Shown in pieces: positions 52,810 to 61,900 of a DNA stretch of 64,000 nucleotides. The stretch's first letter is position 1. Every line of letters begins with the position of its first letter. The stretch covers positions 496,001 to 560,000 of the forward strand of contig NZ_OY763919.1 of assembly GCF_963667735.1 (NCBI RefSeq). Direction: 5' to 3'. The position numbers and the translations under genes are program-made. This DNA is from an uncultured Methanoregula sp. Lineage in GTDB: Archaea > Halobacteriota > Methanomicrobia > Methanomicrobiales > Methanospirillaceae. The notes below the pieces were generated by a model that was not told where the DNA came from, searched no databases, and saw only the letters and a list, made by a program, of their open reading frames with translations.

Positions 52810-53202
52810 TTAGTAGACGTACCCGAGCAGTTCGCCGCCAATGCCTTCTTTCCTTGCCTGGACGTGGGATATAACACCACGCGAGGTCGAAAGCATCAGG
52901 AGACCGAAGTTCTTCCCGGGGAGGTACTGTTTCTCCCAGTATTCCATTTCGTCCAGCTGTACTGAAAACCGCGGGGTGATGGCACCGCAGCGGTTGATCT
53001 TGCCGGTCAGGTTGACCTTGAGCTGTCCGCCTCTGCCGTCATCAACGAACTCGAAGCTGCCGATGTAGCCGGCGTCCTGCATAATGCGAAGCATTGCGCC
53101 AAGGAGTTTGCTTGCGGGTTCGATGACGCACACGGACTTTCCGGTATCACCGGCATTTTTTAATGCACACATTCCGTCTGCAATTGGGTTTACTCGTGTC
53201 AT
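52810..53202 (-). CDS. rps8: Ribosomal protein uS8
   Basis: 130 residues from ATG 53202. [22 protein letters not shown] at the start and [31 protein letters not shown] C-terminus ([12 protein letters not shown]...). The start is set by this family N-terminus. Confidence 0.96.
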   Translation of the reverse strand: MTRVNPIADGMCALKNAGDTGKSVCVIEPASKLLGAMLRIMQDAGYIGSFEFVDDGRGGQLKVNLTGKINRCGAITPRFSVQLDEMEYWEKQYLPGKNFGLLMLSTSRGVISHVQARKEGIGGELLGYVY

Positions 53203-53219
53203 TGTGCAACTCAACTCCT

Positions 53220-53375
53220 TTAGCTCATCTTCTTGAAGCCCATCTTCTGGGCCCATTCGCGGAAGCACTGCCTGCAGAACATGATGTGGTATCTGCGTAC
53301 GAGCCCCTGTTTGCGCCCGCACATCTTGCACTCGTTCGCACCGCGACCGTAGATCTTCTTCCTTTCTCCTGCCAT
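53220..53375 (-). CDS. rps14: Ribosomal protein uS14, zinc type
   Basis: 51 residues: [25 protein letters not shown] then [26 protein letters not shown]. The C-x2-C ... C-x2-C zinc site is intact. Too short to be noticed in long-ORF screens; placed between L5 and S8 as in other archaea. The ATG overlaps the L5 stop (TAATG). Confidence 0.96.
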   Translation of the reverse strand: MAGERKKIYGRGANECKMCGRKQGLVRRYHIMFCRQCFREWAQKMGFKKMS

Positions 53376-53881
53376 TAGCGCACCTCGACCTGGTACTTCT
53401 CCTTGAGAAATGCAATTGCATCCGTCTTGTTCACGCGCTGTTTTAAGGGGAGTTTCTTCTGCTCCATCTTCCTGCGGGTGATCCGGATACCTTTGCGCTC
53501 GAGGACGACGTTGACATCCATACCATAGATACCGATCTGCGGGTCGTAGGACATTCCGGGGAAGTCCGTGTGTTCTTCGATACCAAACGCAAAGTTTCCG
53601 CTCTTGTCGAACTGGCTCTCAAAGACCGTCTTCTGGACGATCGTAAGAGCGGTTGCAATGAAATCGCGGGCGGGTTTGCCACGGAGAGTAACCTTGCAGC
53701 CGATGGGCATGCCTTTTCTTACGGAAAACGCGGGCTGCGTCTTCTTGGCAATGCTCCGGATCGGCGTCTGTTTGGTGATCGTCTTCATGATGTTCTCGGC
53801 TTTCACGAGCTTGTCGCCGGCCTCGCCGACACCCATGTGGACGACAACCTTATCGATGTAGATATCGCGCATTGAGGTCAC
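53375..53881 (-). CDS. rpl5: Ribosomal protein uL5
   Basis: 168 residues; [29 protein letters not shown] and [25 protein letters not shown] are L5 blocks (5S rRNA and P-site tRNA contact). Overlaps S4e by four bases at its start (53878-53881). Confidence 0.97.
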   Translation of the reverse strand: MTSMRDIYIDKVVVHMGVGEAGDKLVKAENIMKTITKQTPIRSIAKKTQPAFSVRKGMPIGCKVTLRGKPARDFIATALTIVQKTVFESQFDKSGNFAFGIEEHTDFPGMSYDPQIGIYGMDVNVVLERKGIRITRRKMEQKKLPLKQRVNKTDAIAFLKEKYQVEVR

Positions 53882-54603
53882 GCTTCATGCCCCCATTTTG
53901 CAACTGCGGATGTCTTCTTGCCAACCATGTAGATGTACGTTGAGACGGTGTCGAACTTGGTGCCGGTCTTCTCATCCTCAAGAATGATCTTGTTGGGGAC
54001 GCTGCCGGGAACCTTGACGATATCGAGAATCCGCGCAACCTTGCCGGAGTGTTTACCGCCGATGATCATCGCCATGTTGCCAACTGCAAACGGGAAGTGA
54101 TCAACGATCTTGAACCGGGTCTCGGGTTCAAGAGAGAGGACGATTGAATCGCCTGATTTGTAGGTATTGTCGGCGAGCAGGTTGGAGCCGTCCCGCATGT
54201 TGAGCTGGACTTTCCCACCGGTGATGGTCGTCTTGTTCTTGATCTTGCAGAGGCGGGTCTTGGCTGCCTCGGCATCGATCTCGATGGATACGTGCCGGCC
54301 GTCCTTGTCTCTTAAGATGCGGTAATACTTGTTGATCTTGGGAAGGGCAATGATATCGAAAATGCCGATACCCATCTTGGGATCGCGGCAGGCCTTTCCG
54401 TTGATGATCACATCTTTCTGGCGGAGGATCTGCTTGATCTCCTTCATGTTCCGCGCAAAGTCCATGTGGTCCCGGAGCCAGACGGCAATCGGCATGGCAT
54501 TTGCATTGTGCGGGCCCGGTGCTGTTTTTGTGATGAACGTCGTGGTCTTCTTTGCAATGTGCCACGAGTCCGGGGCGTTTAAACGTTTCAGATGGTCTGA
54601 CAT
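53878..54603 (-). CDS. rps4e: Ribosomal protein eS4
   Basis: 241 residues: HLKRLNAPDSWHIAKKT start, an S4-like RNA-binding domain and a KOW motif near 175 (FAVGNMAMIIGGKHSGKVARI). Archaeal/eukaryotic form. Overlaps L24 stop by one base. Confidence 0.97.
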   Translation of the reverse strand: MSDHLKRLNAPDSWHIAKKTTTFITKTAPGPHNANAMPIAVWLRDHMDFARNMKEIKQILRQKDVIINGKACRDPKMGIGIFDIIALPKINKYYRILRDKDGRHVSIEIDAEAAKTRLCKIKNKTTITGGKVQLNMRDGSNLLADNTYKSGDSIVLSLEPETRFKIVDHFPFAVGNMAMIIGGKHSGKVARILDIVKVPGSVPNKIILEDEKTGTKFDTVSTYIYMVGKKTSAVAKWGHEA

Positions 54604-54968
54604 TATTCAGTCTCCCCCAGTTTTGCCACACGGCGCTTGTCTGCGAGGTTCAGCTTGGTGATCTGCACGTTCGACGCATCAATACCGCGGGGCACTTCAG
54701 TGCCATCTGCCTTATTGGACGATACACCGTGGACGACAATTTTTGACTTCTTGGTATCGACTGCATCAACGAGGCCTTCTATCCCGACGAAATCGCCACG
54801 GGTCACCTTGACGGTGTCGCCTTTGACAACGCGCAGGGTCTTCTTCGGGTATTTTTCCTTGAGTGCCTCGGAGAGCGGGGCATTGAGGAATTTCGTGTTG
54901 ACGTGGGACGGTGCAGTATAGCGGGCCTTTCTCTGTTTTCTTGGCTGTGAACTTTCAATTCTTACCAT
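54603..54968 (-). CDS. rpl24: Ribosomal protein uL24
   Basis: 121 residues from ATG 54968. LRVVKGDTVKVTRGDFVGIEG is the KOW motif. MVRIESSQPRKQRKARYTAPSH is the typical archaeal N-terminus and sets the start. Confidence 0.96.
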   Translation of the reverse strand: MVRIESSQPRKQRKARYTAPSHVNTKFLNAPLSEALKEKYPKKTLRVVKGDTVKVTRGDFVGIEGLVDAVDTKKSKIVVHGVSSNKADGTEVPRGIDASNVQITKLNLADKRRVAKLGETE

Positions 54969-54978
54969 ACTGCACACC

Positions 54979-55377
54979 TCAGACAATGATCGTTGCCATC
55001 GAGCCGAGCTTGGGGAAACGCTCTGCAACTTCACGGGCAACCGGTCCCTTGATCTCAGTGCCCTTGGGCTCGTTCTTCTCATCCACGACAACGACCGCGT
55101 TGTCATCAAAGGATACCCGCATGCCGTTTGGCCTGCGCATCTCCTTCTTTGCGCGGATTACAACTGCGCGTACAAGCTTGCGGCGCATATCCGGGGTACC
55201 TTTCTGGACGCTGGCCGTACAGAGATCGCCAAGGCCCAGTTTGGGCTGACGGCGCCTGACACCATGGTAGCCAAAGACCGAGATGATCTGCACGGTTCGT
55301 GCACCGGTATTGTCGGCGCATGCAAGCCTTGTTCCCGTTGCAAGTGACCTCGGCGTCTTGGACTGCTTTGCCTTCAT
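54979..55377 (-). CDS. rpl14: Ribosomal protein uL14
   Basis: 132 residues from ATG 55377, in ATGA overlap with the S17 stop. [24 protein letters not shown] and [36 protein letters not shown] are diagnostic. Confidence 0.97.
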   Translation of the reverse strand: MKAKQSKTPRSLATGTRLACADNTGARTVQIISVFGYHGVRRRQPKLGLGDLCTASVQKGTPDMRRKLVRAVVIRAKKEMRRPNGMRVSFDDNAVVVVDEKNEPKGTEIKGPVAREVAERFPKLGSMATIIV

Positions 55378-55700
55378 GGCTGAAGCACCTCCACGACAAC
55401 GAAAGTAGTGCTCTTGGAGAGCGGCCTGCATTCAGCAATCTTCACCATATCACCGACTTTTGCCTGGATACAGGGTGTGCTGTGAGCATGGAGTTTGGAG
55501 CTGCGCTTTTCGTACCGCTTGTATTTACGGACATAGTGCATGTAATTTCGTTCCACTACGACCGTGCCCATCATACGATCGCTCACGACTTTGCCGGTGA
55601 TCACCTGGCCGCGCACCGGTAAAGTGCCGTGAAACGGACAATTAACATCCTTGCACTCGGTTTTTGGTGCCTGGACGTTCAATCCAATGTTTTGTGCCAT
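55374..55700 (-). CDS. rps17: Ribosomal protein uS17
   Basis: 108 residues; [48 protein letters not shown] is the S17 OB fold. Start overlaps the RNase P protein stop (TAATG). Confidence 0.96.
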   Translation of the reverse strand: MAQNIGLNVQAPKTECKDVNCPFHGTLPVRGQVITGKVVSDRMMGTVVVERNYMHYVRKYKRYEKRSSKLHAHSTPCIQAKVGDMVKIAECRPLSKSTTFVVVEVLQP

Positions 55701-55984
55701 TATGTTATCCTCTTCTTTTCGTGCAGGTTGATCCTTTTTTCAGGAGCCAGAACCATAACGGAGCCATCTATCTCAACAAGTTCCCTGCCGGGAAGCTGGA
55801 CCTGAAAGGTGCTGTGCATCTTCTGGATGCGTTTTACACCGCTGCAGGTCTTTATCGCGAACAGGTTTTTCGTTTCATCGATGATGGTACCGGATAGTCC
55901 CCGGTGATGCGGGTTGGAAGCTCCTGATACCAGAATGTCCAGCCCTATCAGTTCATGGCTGAGGACATTCTGGGAAGAGATCAT
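55700..55984 (-). CDS. rnp1: RNase P protein component 1 (Rpp29/Pop4 family)
   Basis: 94 residues; [35 protein letters not shown] with the Sm-like fold of archaeal Rnp1 (aRpp29). It supports tRNA 5' processing by the RNase P ribozyme. Overlaps the L29 stop by four bases. In many euryarchaea an eIF1/SUI1 gene sits between L29 and this gene; here there is none. Confidence 0.94.
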   Translation of the reverse strand: MISSQNVLSHELIGLDILVSGASNPHHRGLSGTIIDETKNLFAIKTCSGVKRIQKMHSTFQVQLPGRELVEIDGSVMVLAPEKRINLHEKKRIT

Positions 55985-56184
55985 GCAGTTCTCCTGCGGT
56001 TCTGCTCGGTCATCATGCGGGCAATGGTTCGCCGGAGTTCGCCAATGTGGCCGGGATTCTCGGTGGCCCCGCCGGCACTCACTTTACCGTAGTGCTGGAC
56101 AAGTTCCATCCGGAGTTTTCCCATCTGTTCCTGCAGTTCCACATCGGAGAGCTGCTGGACATCCTTGGCCCTGAATATTGCCAT
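55981..56184 (-). CDS. rpl29: Ribosomal protein uL29
   Basis: 67 residues of two helices (LSDVELQEQMGKLRMELVQHYGKV, HIGELRRTIARMMTEQNRR), the standard L29 hairpin at the exit tunnel. Overlaps S3 by one base. Confidence 0.95.
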   Translation of the reverse strand: MAIFRAKDVQQLSDVELQEQMGKLRMELVQHYGKVSAGGATENPGHIGELRRTIARMMTEQNRRRTA

Positions 56185-56879
56185 TACGGTTCCTCCGCAA
56201 ATTCCTCATCGGGAAGTGCCGGCTCTTCAGCATCCACGTCACCGACAGGAGTTACCACAGTTTTCGATGCAGGGCGCTTCTTCTCCTGTTCAATGATAGT
56301 GAAGTGGTCGGGCAGTTTTGCTCCCGCGGGAACGAGCTTGACCTGGACACCGATAACACCGAGTTTCTTGATCGCAACGGCGTAACCTTTCTCAACGATC
56401 GTGTTGCTCGGTTCACCGCAGTGCTTGATGTACCCTTCGGTGAACTTCTGGGTACGGGCACGGGCACCGGTAAGTTTCCCGGCAATGACCACTTCACAGC
56501 CGAGTGCACCGGAATCCATGACGCGGCGGAGGATGCTGGTTCCGGCCTTGCGGAAGTACCAGCCTCGCTCAAGCGCATTTGCCAGCCGCTCTGCCATGAT
56601 CTGGGCATTGAAGCTGGGATTGGTGACCTGCTGGACTTCAATCTGCGGGGATTCCACACCGTAGTTCTGGGCAAGGTCCTGGGTCAGCTGGTGAACCAGC
56701 TTGCCACCCTTGCCGATAACGATACCGGGTTTTTCCGCAAAGATCGTGACCTGGGTCCCAAGGGGTGTCCGAGCGATATCCATACCGCCGTATCCTGCCC
56801 GCTTGAGCTCCTTCGAGAGATACTTCTCTACGCGGGCTTTCCTGACGCCTTCAGCAATAAATTTTCTTTCTACTGCCAT
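56184..56879 (-). CDS. rps3: Ribosomal protein uS3
   Basis: 231 residues: KH domain with GIVIGKGGKLVHQLTQDL near 55 and the C-terminal S3 domain (RRVMDSGALGCEVVIAGKLTGARARTQKF). Acidic tail (DVDAEEPALPDEEFAEEP). Confidence 0.97.
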   Translation of the reverse strand: MAVERKFIAEGVRKARVEKYLSKELKRAGYGGMDIARTPLGTQVTIFAEKPGIVIGKGGKLVHQLTQDLAQNYGVESPQIEVQQVTNPSFNAQIMAERLANALERGWYFRKAGTSILRRVMDSGALGCEVVIAGKLTGARARTQKFTEGYIKHCGEPSNTIVEKGYAVAIKKLGVIGVQVKLVPAGAKLPDHFTIIEQEKKRPASKTVVTPVGDVDAEEPALPDEEFAEEP

Positions 56880-57343
56880 TATGCCACCTCGCGAACCACG
56901 ATTTCGATATTCACGGATTCACGGACTTTGGGGGTAGCACGCCCCATTGCACGGGGGAAGAACGCTTTCTGGGCACGGCCGCGGTTTGCTGATGCATGAA
57001 TGATCTCGAGATTTTCTGCATCGAGACCGACATACTCGGCGTTCTTCTTGACGGATGCAAGGATCCTTAAGTATTCCTTGGATGCCTTGACGGGGTACCG
57101 TCCTGCATCCCAGTTACCGGGAAGACCACGTTTGTGCGCAACATTGCGGTTGAACCGCCGGAAGGGAATTGCCTTCTTGAGTTTGACCACTTCATTCAGG
57201 TATGCAATCGCATCGTTCACGCGCTGGTGACGGATGAACGTGGCAATCTCGATTGAATGCTTGGGTGACATGTTCAGCTCGTTGGCCTTTGCTCTTGCAA
57301 TGGTGTCACCCTTGATTTTCTGTGAGTATTCAGTTCTTGCCAT
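56879..57343 (-). CDS. rpl22: Ribosomal protein uL22
   Basis: 154 residues: [37 protein letters not shown] and [23 protein letters not shown] are archaeal L22 blocks. One-base overlap with S3. Confidence 0.96.
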   Translation of the reverse strand: MARTEYSQKIKGDTIARAKANELNMSPKHSIEIATFIRHQRVNDAIAYLNEVVKLKKAIPFRRFNRNVAHKRGLPGNWDAGRYPVKASKEYLRILASVKKNAEYVGLDAENLEIIHASANRGRAQKAFFPRAMGRATPKVRESVNIEIVVREVA

Positions 57344-57349
57344 ATCTCA

Positions 57350-57769
57350 TCACTTCAGCGGAACGTACTTGCTTCCTCTGGTTGCACCGATACCGGCGCT
57401 ACCGTGAGCGACCCTCTTTCTTGTCAATGCGAATTCGCCAAGGTAGTGGAAGATCGACTCCGGCTGGAATTCCACTTTGATGAATTCCTTGCCATTGTAG
57501 ATCTCGATCGTTTTCCCGATCATTTCGGGCATTACAATCATCTCGCGGAGGTGTGTCCTGATCTTCTCGTTACCTTCACGGACGTTTGCCAGTAATGTCT
57601 CTTCACCGCGGGAAAATCCGCGCACGATCTTGCGGCGGGGGCGGGCTGGCATGAGGGGGAGAAGTTCGGAAATCCCCATCGCTTTCAGCTCGTCGATCTT
57701 AAACCCGCGGTAGGTGAACTCCTCACGCCGTCTTGGCATCCTCTTCTGTGTCTTTTTAGGTGCTGCCAT
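57350..57769 (-). CDS. rps19: Ribosomal protein uS19
   Basis: 139 residues; HLREMIVMPEMIGKTIEIYNGKEFIKVEFQPESIFHYLGEFALTRKRVAHGSAGIGATRGSKYVPLK is the S19 core with its C-terminal basic end. Confidence 0.96.
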   Translation of the reverse strand: MAAPKKTQKRMPRRREEFTYRGFKIDELKAMGISELLPLMPARPRRKIVRGFSRGEETLLANVREGNEKIRTHLREMIVMPEMIGKTIEIYNGKEFIKVEFQPESIFHYLGEFALTRKRVAHGSAGIGATRGSKYVPLK

Positions 57770-57775
57770 TACCCA

Positions 57776-58492
57776 TCACTTCCTGCTCTTACCTGTCCTG
57801 CGTGCAGCCACAGATCCCACGGTCCTGCCTGGAGAAGTACCCCGGGCAATCGTTTTCGGGCGACCGGTGTGCTGGTGTCCACCGCCACCGAACGGGTGGT
57901 CGATGACGTTCATTGCTACACCACGGACGCGGGGCCAGTTGGATGCGGTGTTCTGCATCTTGTGGTATTTGTTTCCTGCTTTCACGAACGGTTTCTCTAC
58001 GCGGCCGCCACCTGCAACAATTCCGACTGTTGCACGGCAGCGTGCGTTGAACCACTTGGTCTTGCCGCTGGGCATCCTGACACCAACGCGGTCTTCCGAC
58101 TTGTCAACAACAACGGCCTGAACTCCGGATGAGCGGACAAACTTGCCGCCATCGTTGGGGCGTGCCTCGATGTTGCAGATATAGGTACCGGTCGGGATAT
58201 TCTGGAGCGTCAGGGTGTTGCCGTTCTTGACTTCACCTGCGGCTGCCCAAAGGAGGGAATCGCCGATACCGACACCCTCAGTAACGAGCATGTAGACCTT
58301 GGCGCCATCCTCGAGTTTCACAAGGGCGATGGGGGCGTTGCGGGCCGGATCATGTTCGATATCGATAACCGTGCCGGTTATCTTCTGCGTGTCGTCGCCA
58401 ATGTGCTTCAGCTCGGCCTTGTACCGGTGAGATGGTGCGCGGTATGTCGGGCCTCCCTTTCCTCGGGCTTGTGTAGTAATTCTATGTCCCAT
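57776..58492 (-). CDS. rpl2: Ribosomal protein uL2
   Basis: 238 residues from ATG 58492, with GGTGGGG six bases upstream (a GTG at 58501 is an in-frame alternative). MGHRITTQARGKGGPTYRAPSHRYKAELKH and the catalytic-region AMNVIDHPFGGGGHQHTGRPKT with the conserved His are clear. Confidence 0.97.
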   Translation of the reverse strand: MGHRITTQARGKGGPTYRAPSHRYKAELKHIGDDTQKITGTVIDIEHDPARNAPIALVKLEDGAKVYMLVTEGVGIGDSLLWAAAGEVKNGNTLTLQNIPTGTYICNIEARPNDGGKFVRSSGVQAVVVDKSEDRVGVRMPSGKTKWFNARCRATVGIVAGGGRVEKPFVKAGNKYHKMQNTASNWPRVRGVAMNVIDHPFGGGGHQHTGRPKTIARGTSPGRTVGSVAARRTGKSRK

Positions 58493-58502
58493 GTTCCCCA
58501 CC

Positions 58503-58751
58503 TTACATTATGCCGAGCCGGCTGAGGATCTCCTCGGCGGCTTTGTCATTCTCGAAGCTCACGATTGCCTTCTTCTGGCCGTGCATGGTCAGGAGTGTTC
58601 TGACACTCTTTACCTTCTGGCCGAACGACTTCTCGATCTCGCGCTTGACGTCATCCTTGCTTGCCTCGCGGGTGACAAGGAACTGGAGCTTGCTCTGGTT
58701 CTCAAGGAGGACCATTGCCTTTTCCGTGACAAACGGGTACTTAAGAGTCAT
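58503..58751 (-). CDS. rpl23: Ribosomal protein uL23
   Basis: 82 residues; YPFVTEKAMVLLENQSKLQFLVTREASKDDVKREIEKSFGQKVKSVRTL is the L23 domain at the tunnel exit. Abuts L4. Confidence 0.96.
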   Translation of the reverse strand: MTLKYPFVTEKAMVLLENQSKLQFLVTREASKDDVKREIEKSFGQKVKSVRTLLTMHGQKKAIVSFENDKAAEEILSRLGIM

Positions 58752-59498
58752 TTACCTGCCCTCCAAGCGTACGAGTGCACTCTCAGTCCAGACCGTCAGG
58801 CGTCCTGCCTGCATGCCGGGAGCGAGGTGTTCGACGTTCAGCTGGTCGACCGTTACAACGTCCACACCGGAAAGATTGCGGGCAGCGAGCAGGGGCTTTT
58901 CTGCGGTGACAATGAGCAGGCTCTTGCGCTGCTTGAACCTGCGGCCCCGCATCTTGCCTCTGCCGGCTCTGACCTTCTTGCTCTCTTTTGCGCGCTCGAT
59001 ATCATTGTAGACACCGGCGGTGGTCAGTGCAGTGATGACATCCTTCGTGAGGCTGATTGCCTCGAACTTGTCTTCAAGGATAACGGGTACTGCACCCTCG
59101 TAAAGGTGGCCGCGTCCCTTGATGAGTTCCTCGTTGACGCTTGCTGCAACTGCCGAGCGGAAGGCCTTCTGCTTCTCTTTCTGGTTGATCTCCTTGATCA
59201 GGACCTTCTCCACTTTCGGGGGGTGGGCTTCACGACCGCCCTTGGCCTGCGGAACCTTGGCGGCGCGGGAACCATTCTTGAGACGCGGAACATGCGATGA
59301 ACCGCGACCGCTTCCCCAGCCGACTGCAGACGAGCAGATACCGGCAAACGGATACGAGCCGTGCGGCTGTCTCCGGGTGCTCTGGAGTGCCATGACTGCC
59401 TTCTTGATCAGATCGGGGCGGTACTCTTCCGAGAACATTTCCGGAAGATCGATACTCTTGGTAACTCCGCCATCCAGTGATTTAACCTGTGCTTTCAT
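58752..59498 (-). CDS. rpl4: Ribosomal protein uL4
   Basis: 248 residues; RRQPHGSYPFAGICSSAVGWGSGRGSSHVPRLKNGSRAAKVPQAKGGREAHPP is the extended loop of archaeal L4. Between L3 and L23. Confidence 0.96.
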   Translation of the reverse strand: MKAQVKSLDGGVTKSIDLPEMFSEEYRPDLIKKAVMALQSTRRQPHGSYPFAGICSSAVGWGSGRGSSHVPRLKNGSRAAKVPQAKGGREAHPPKVEKVLIKEINQKEKQKAFRSAVAASVNEELIKGRGHLYEGAVPVILEDKFEAISLTKDVITALTTAGVYNDIERAKESKKVRAGRGKMRGRRFKQRKSLLIVTAEKPLLAARNLSGVDVVTVDQLNVEHLAPGMQAGRLTVWTESALVRLEGR

Positions 59499-59504
59499 CT
59501 CTGA

Positions 59505-60518
59505 TCATCCCTGCTTGCTCTGGACGCTCACGAACTGGATTGTCGGCATCCTGACGACATGTTCTCCCTGGCGAATTGCCGGGCGGATACGAATGAGCCG
59601 CTTTACCGGGCCGGGAATAGATCCCTTGACCAGCACGTACGGGTTCTTGAGGATACCATAGTTGATGAAACCACCTGCGGGAGTGACCTCGCTGGCGTTC
59701 TCGCTGAACTTTAAGATCCTCTTGTTGAACTCGGTACGCTGCTGGAATCCCAGCTGACCGATCTGGGGAACCTGCCAGCGTATGTGGTGGGGGTTCCATG
59801 GTCCAAGGGTACCGATGTGGCGTTCCTTGCCACCGACAGAGTGCTTGCGCTTGCGCAGGGCAATACCCCAGCGCTTGACAGCACCCTGCGTTCCTTTACC
59901 GGTGGTGATTGCGGTGATATCTGCATAGGCACCGGTCTGGACTACATTGTTCAGGGTAACTTCCTTTCCAAGAAGTCCCAGAGCAAATTCCAGCTGTTTC
60001 TTGACATCTGCTCCGCCAACCTTGATCTCCATGAGGTCGGGGACCTTCTTGGGGACACCGGAGAGGGCTGCCGGCTGTGTGTAGGTTACAGCATGGAGTT
60101 CTGCAACAATTCCTGCTGCAACTGCATCGGACAGTTTCTTCCTGGCGGCTTCACCATCGTAGTCCTTGGGCATCGTGATACGGCGGCCAAGGATAGTGTC
60201 CAGTTGGTCTGCCCAGACTTCGGTGAGGGCGTGTTTGCCGTATGTATCTTTTGAGTAGGCGCGGATTGCAGCCACTTTCATCGAGGGAACTTCAATAACG
60301 GTGACGGGCACCATGATTTCCTTACCCTCGGTGGGGCTGTTCTTGTGATCATCTACCATGATAACATGCGTCATACCCACTTTATATCCGGCAAACCCCT
60401 GCAGGATCGGTGCTCCCTCGTAAAGAGGCCACGACTGGTACTTCGGGATTGGGCTCTTTGCACGCTTTCTCGGGCTGAATGCAAGAGAGCCTCGGCGTGG
60501 TCTGTTAATTTTTGGCAT
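59505..60518 (-). CDS. rpl3: Ribosomal protein uL3
   Basis: 337 residues: [22 protein letters not shown] start, [21 protein letters not shown] and [55 protein letters not shown]. First gene of the S10/spc block. AAAGGA lies about 13 bases before the ATG, a weak ribosome site. Preceded by the structured region at 60600-61078. Confidence 0.97.
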   Translation of the reverse strand: MPKINRPRRGSLAFSPRKRAKSPIPKYQSWPLYEGAPILQGFAGYKVGMTHVIMVDDHKNSPTEGKEIMVPVTVIEVPSMKVAAIRAYSKDTYGKHALTEVWADQLDTILGRRITMPKDYDGEAARKKLSDAVAAGIVAELHAVTYTQPAALSGVPKKVPDLMEIKVGGADVKKQLEFALGLLGKEVTLNNVVQTGAYADITAITTGKGTQGAVKRWGIALRKRKHSVGGKERHIGTLGPWNPHHIRWQVPQIGQLGFQQRTEFNKRILKFSENASEVTPAGGFINYGILKNPYVLVKGSIPGPVKRLIRIRPAIRQGEHVVRMPTIQFVSVQSKQG

Positions 60519-60599
60519 GTGTTAATCAATCCTTTACTGCGTGTAGGTTATTCTCACTGCGACACGAATTTTGATTAATCCGAGATTGTGTGATAACTT

Positions 60600-61078
60600 C
60601 GCTTGTTCCAGAAGCCAACACGCAACACGAAGATTCCACTCATTACGGGAATCTGCCCATGGCAATCCTTACGGGGATGCCGGCCAGAAGACCCGGAATG
60701 GTTTCGCCCGGTTGCGGAGATGCAGATGAGATTGTACTCATTGCCTGTGCCGGTGTGCACCGGCATTCCTGTCTCGCGAAAGAAGATCCTGACAATGACG
60801 CATCCACCTGTATGATTACAGGGGGAACAGGCTCGTTGCACGAACGTCGACCCATGCGCCCTAATCAGACCCACTCTGTCAGCCTGTTGTGACGATTCAC
60901 AACTCCTTCTCGGGATATCCCTCCATCAGGAGGGATCCACCAATCAAGGGATACCCACGGCACAACCGTCATCCTTGTGTCTGGAGGTACGGTTCCGCCG
61001 TAAGCGGAAACATTTACCCTGCCAATCTTTCGATCAGAAAGGGAGTTTCGCTAAGGATAACCTCATATCGGCTTCCTT
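60600..61078 (-). ncRNA. Candidate structured RNA (leader or independent ncRNA) upstream of rpl3
   Basis: From a good TATA box (61097-61105) the expected minus-strand transcript starts near 61078. In order it can form: UAAGGA/UCCUUA, CUGAUC-GAAA-GAUUGG, UUCCGC-UUAC-GGCGGAA, ACGG/CCGU, AUCCCUCC-UGAU-GGAGGGAU, GUUGUGA-AUCG-UCACAAC, CCUGUA-AUCA-UACAGG, GCCGGU-GCAC-ACCGGC and AUGAG-UACAAU-CUCAU. Nine perfect or near-perfect hairpins, mostly with 4-base loops, in 480 bases is far beyond a coding sequence. It lacks the motifs I know for archaeal RNase P RNA and SRP RNA. A 99-codon frame crosses it but has poor coding character. Confidence 0.5.
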
Positions 61079-61096
61079 AATTATTGCATAAAAGGA

Positions 61097-61105
61097 GATA
61101 TAAAC
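61097..61105 (-). promoter_or_regulatory. TATA box upstream of the structured region / rpl3
   Basis: Minus strand GTTTATATC within CATATGTTTATATCTCC, the best archaeal promoter match in this gap; transcription would start near 61078, 560 bases ahead of rpl3. Confidence 0.6.
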
Positions 61106-61166
61106 ATATGCCAGGTACGGGTACTCCAAATTGAGTATATGGATATCTTGTTTCCTGACAAGTATA

Positions 61167-61571
61167 TCAGCCGAAATAGATCTCGCCCTGATCGGTTATG
61201 TATACGATGACATCCTCGCACATGCACCGGGCCTTGCAGCACTGAGGGCGGGACTCCCGTAACCGATTGATAAGTGAGATCGTGTCATATTTCACTTTGA
61301 TGTTGATCTTCTCAGCCTCGCTGAATACGATGGCAGGGACCTCGAAAAGATCTGTACCTGAAGGTACCGTGCACAGGTGGGTTGCATCAAGAGTGTACAG
61401 GAACTCCAGAGTCTCTTTGGCCCTTCGGATATTTTCCATTGCACTCTTTTCAATGGTACAGACATTGGCTTTTGAAGTGGAGATGATGTCTGCTATCTGC
61501 TGCTGGGTGAGGCCCTGTTTTCGATACCTGAGAACCTCCATCTGGCGTTCGGTGAGCAACCCATCCTTCAT
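61167..61571 (-). CDS. Tfx-like DNA-binding transcriptional regulator
   Basis: 134 residues from ATG 61571 (Tfx of Methanothermobacter is about 140). N-terminal HTH: LTERQMEVLRYRKQGLTQQQIADIISTSKANVCTIEKSAMENIRRAKETL, the Tfx arrangement of a sigma-like HTH. The C-terminal part has CCKARCMCEDVIVYITDQGEIYFG with four clustered cysteines, a possible metal or redox site. Tfx binds the fmdECB promoter region in Methanothermobacter. Divergent to mtd, so it may act there; this is inference. Confidence 0.85.
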   Translation of the reverse strand: MKDGLLTERQMEVLRYRKQGLTQQQIADIISTSKANVCTIEKSAMENIRRAKETLEFLYTLDATHLCTVPSGTDLFEVPAIVFSEAEKINIKVKYDTISLINRLRESRPQCCKARCMCEDVIVYITDQGEIYFG

Positions 61572-61900
61572 ACTATCAAATTTTCCATCTGAACTTAAAC
61601 ACTTTTCGTTAACTTTCGGAAATTCCCGAATCTCCGCCGAGATCGAAACGTATCCGGAAACAGGTCTGCACTGCACTCATGCCCTTCAGAAAAATACTCC
61701 TTTGAATGTTTCGGGAGCCGCGCTGATCCATAATCGAAATGCCGCGATCATTAACCGTCACTCATCACAGATTTTCGGGTACATTACACAATCCAGAAGA
61801 ACCAGGTTTTCCTGATTTTCCGACGAAAGAAGAATTTCAAAATGTTTATATGAATACCGGCTCATAATACCATGTCATAAAAAATATCGAGGTGAATTAG
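61572..61900. other. Divergent gap between the tfx-like gene and mtd
   Basis: 329 bases. Right end holds the mtd promoter (AATGTTTATATGAA) and GAGGTG ribosome site. The left part is the tfx-like leader, without convincing gene. No palindrome as clear as those in the mcr and mtr leaders was seen. Confidence 0.5.
61843..61852 (+). promoter_or_regulatory. TATA box of mtd
   Basis: TGTTTATATG about 50 bases before the mtd ATG; predicted start near 61875 and a leader of about 25 bases containing GAGGTG. Confidence 0.65.

Larger units (their letters stand above)
60519..61166. other. Gap between rpl3 and the tfx-like gene
   Basis: About 650 bases. The part at 60519-60599 next to rpl3 is mixed AT-rich leader; 60600-61078 is hairpin-rich (candidate ncRNA); 61079-61166 holds the TATA box and the end of the tfx-like transcript. 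I see no tRNA, 5S or known RNA gene. Confidence 0.6.

Noticed and set aside
60575..60874. 99-codon frame on the minus strand through the structured region
   Set aside because: No ribosome site, no family resemblance, and it runs across several perfect hairpins; treated as non-coding.
60600..61078. RNase P RNA or SRP (7S) RNA
   Set aside because: I could not find the conserved GAGGAAAGUCC/ACAGAA or the SRP S-domain GGAAGCAGC-type motifs on either strand.
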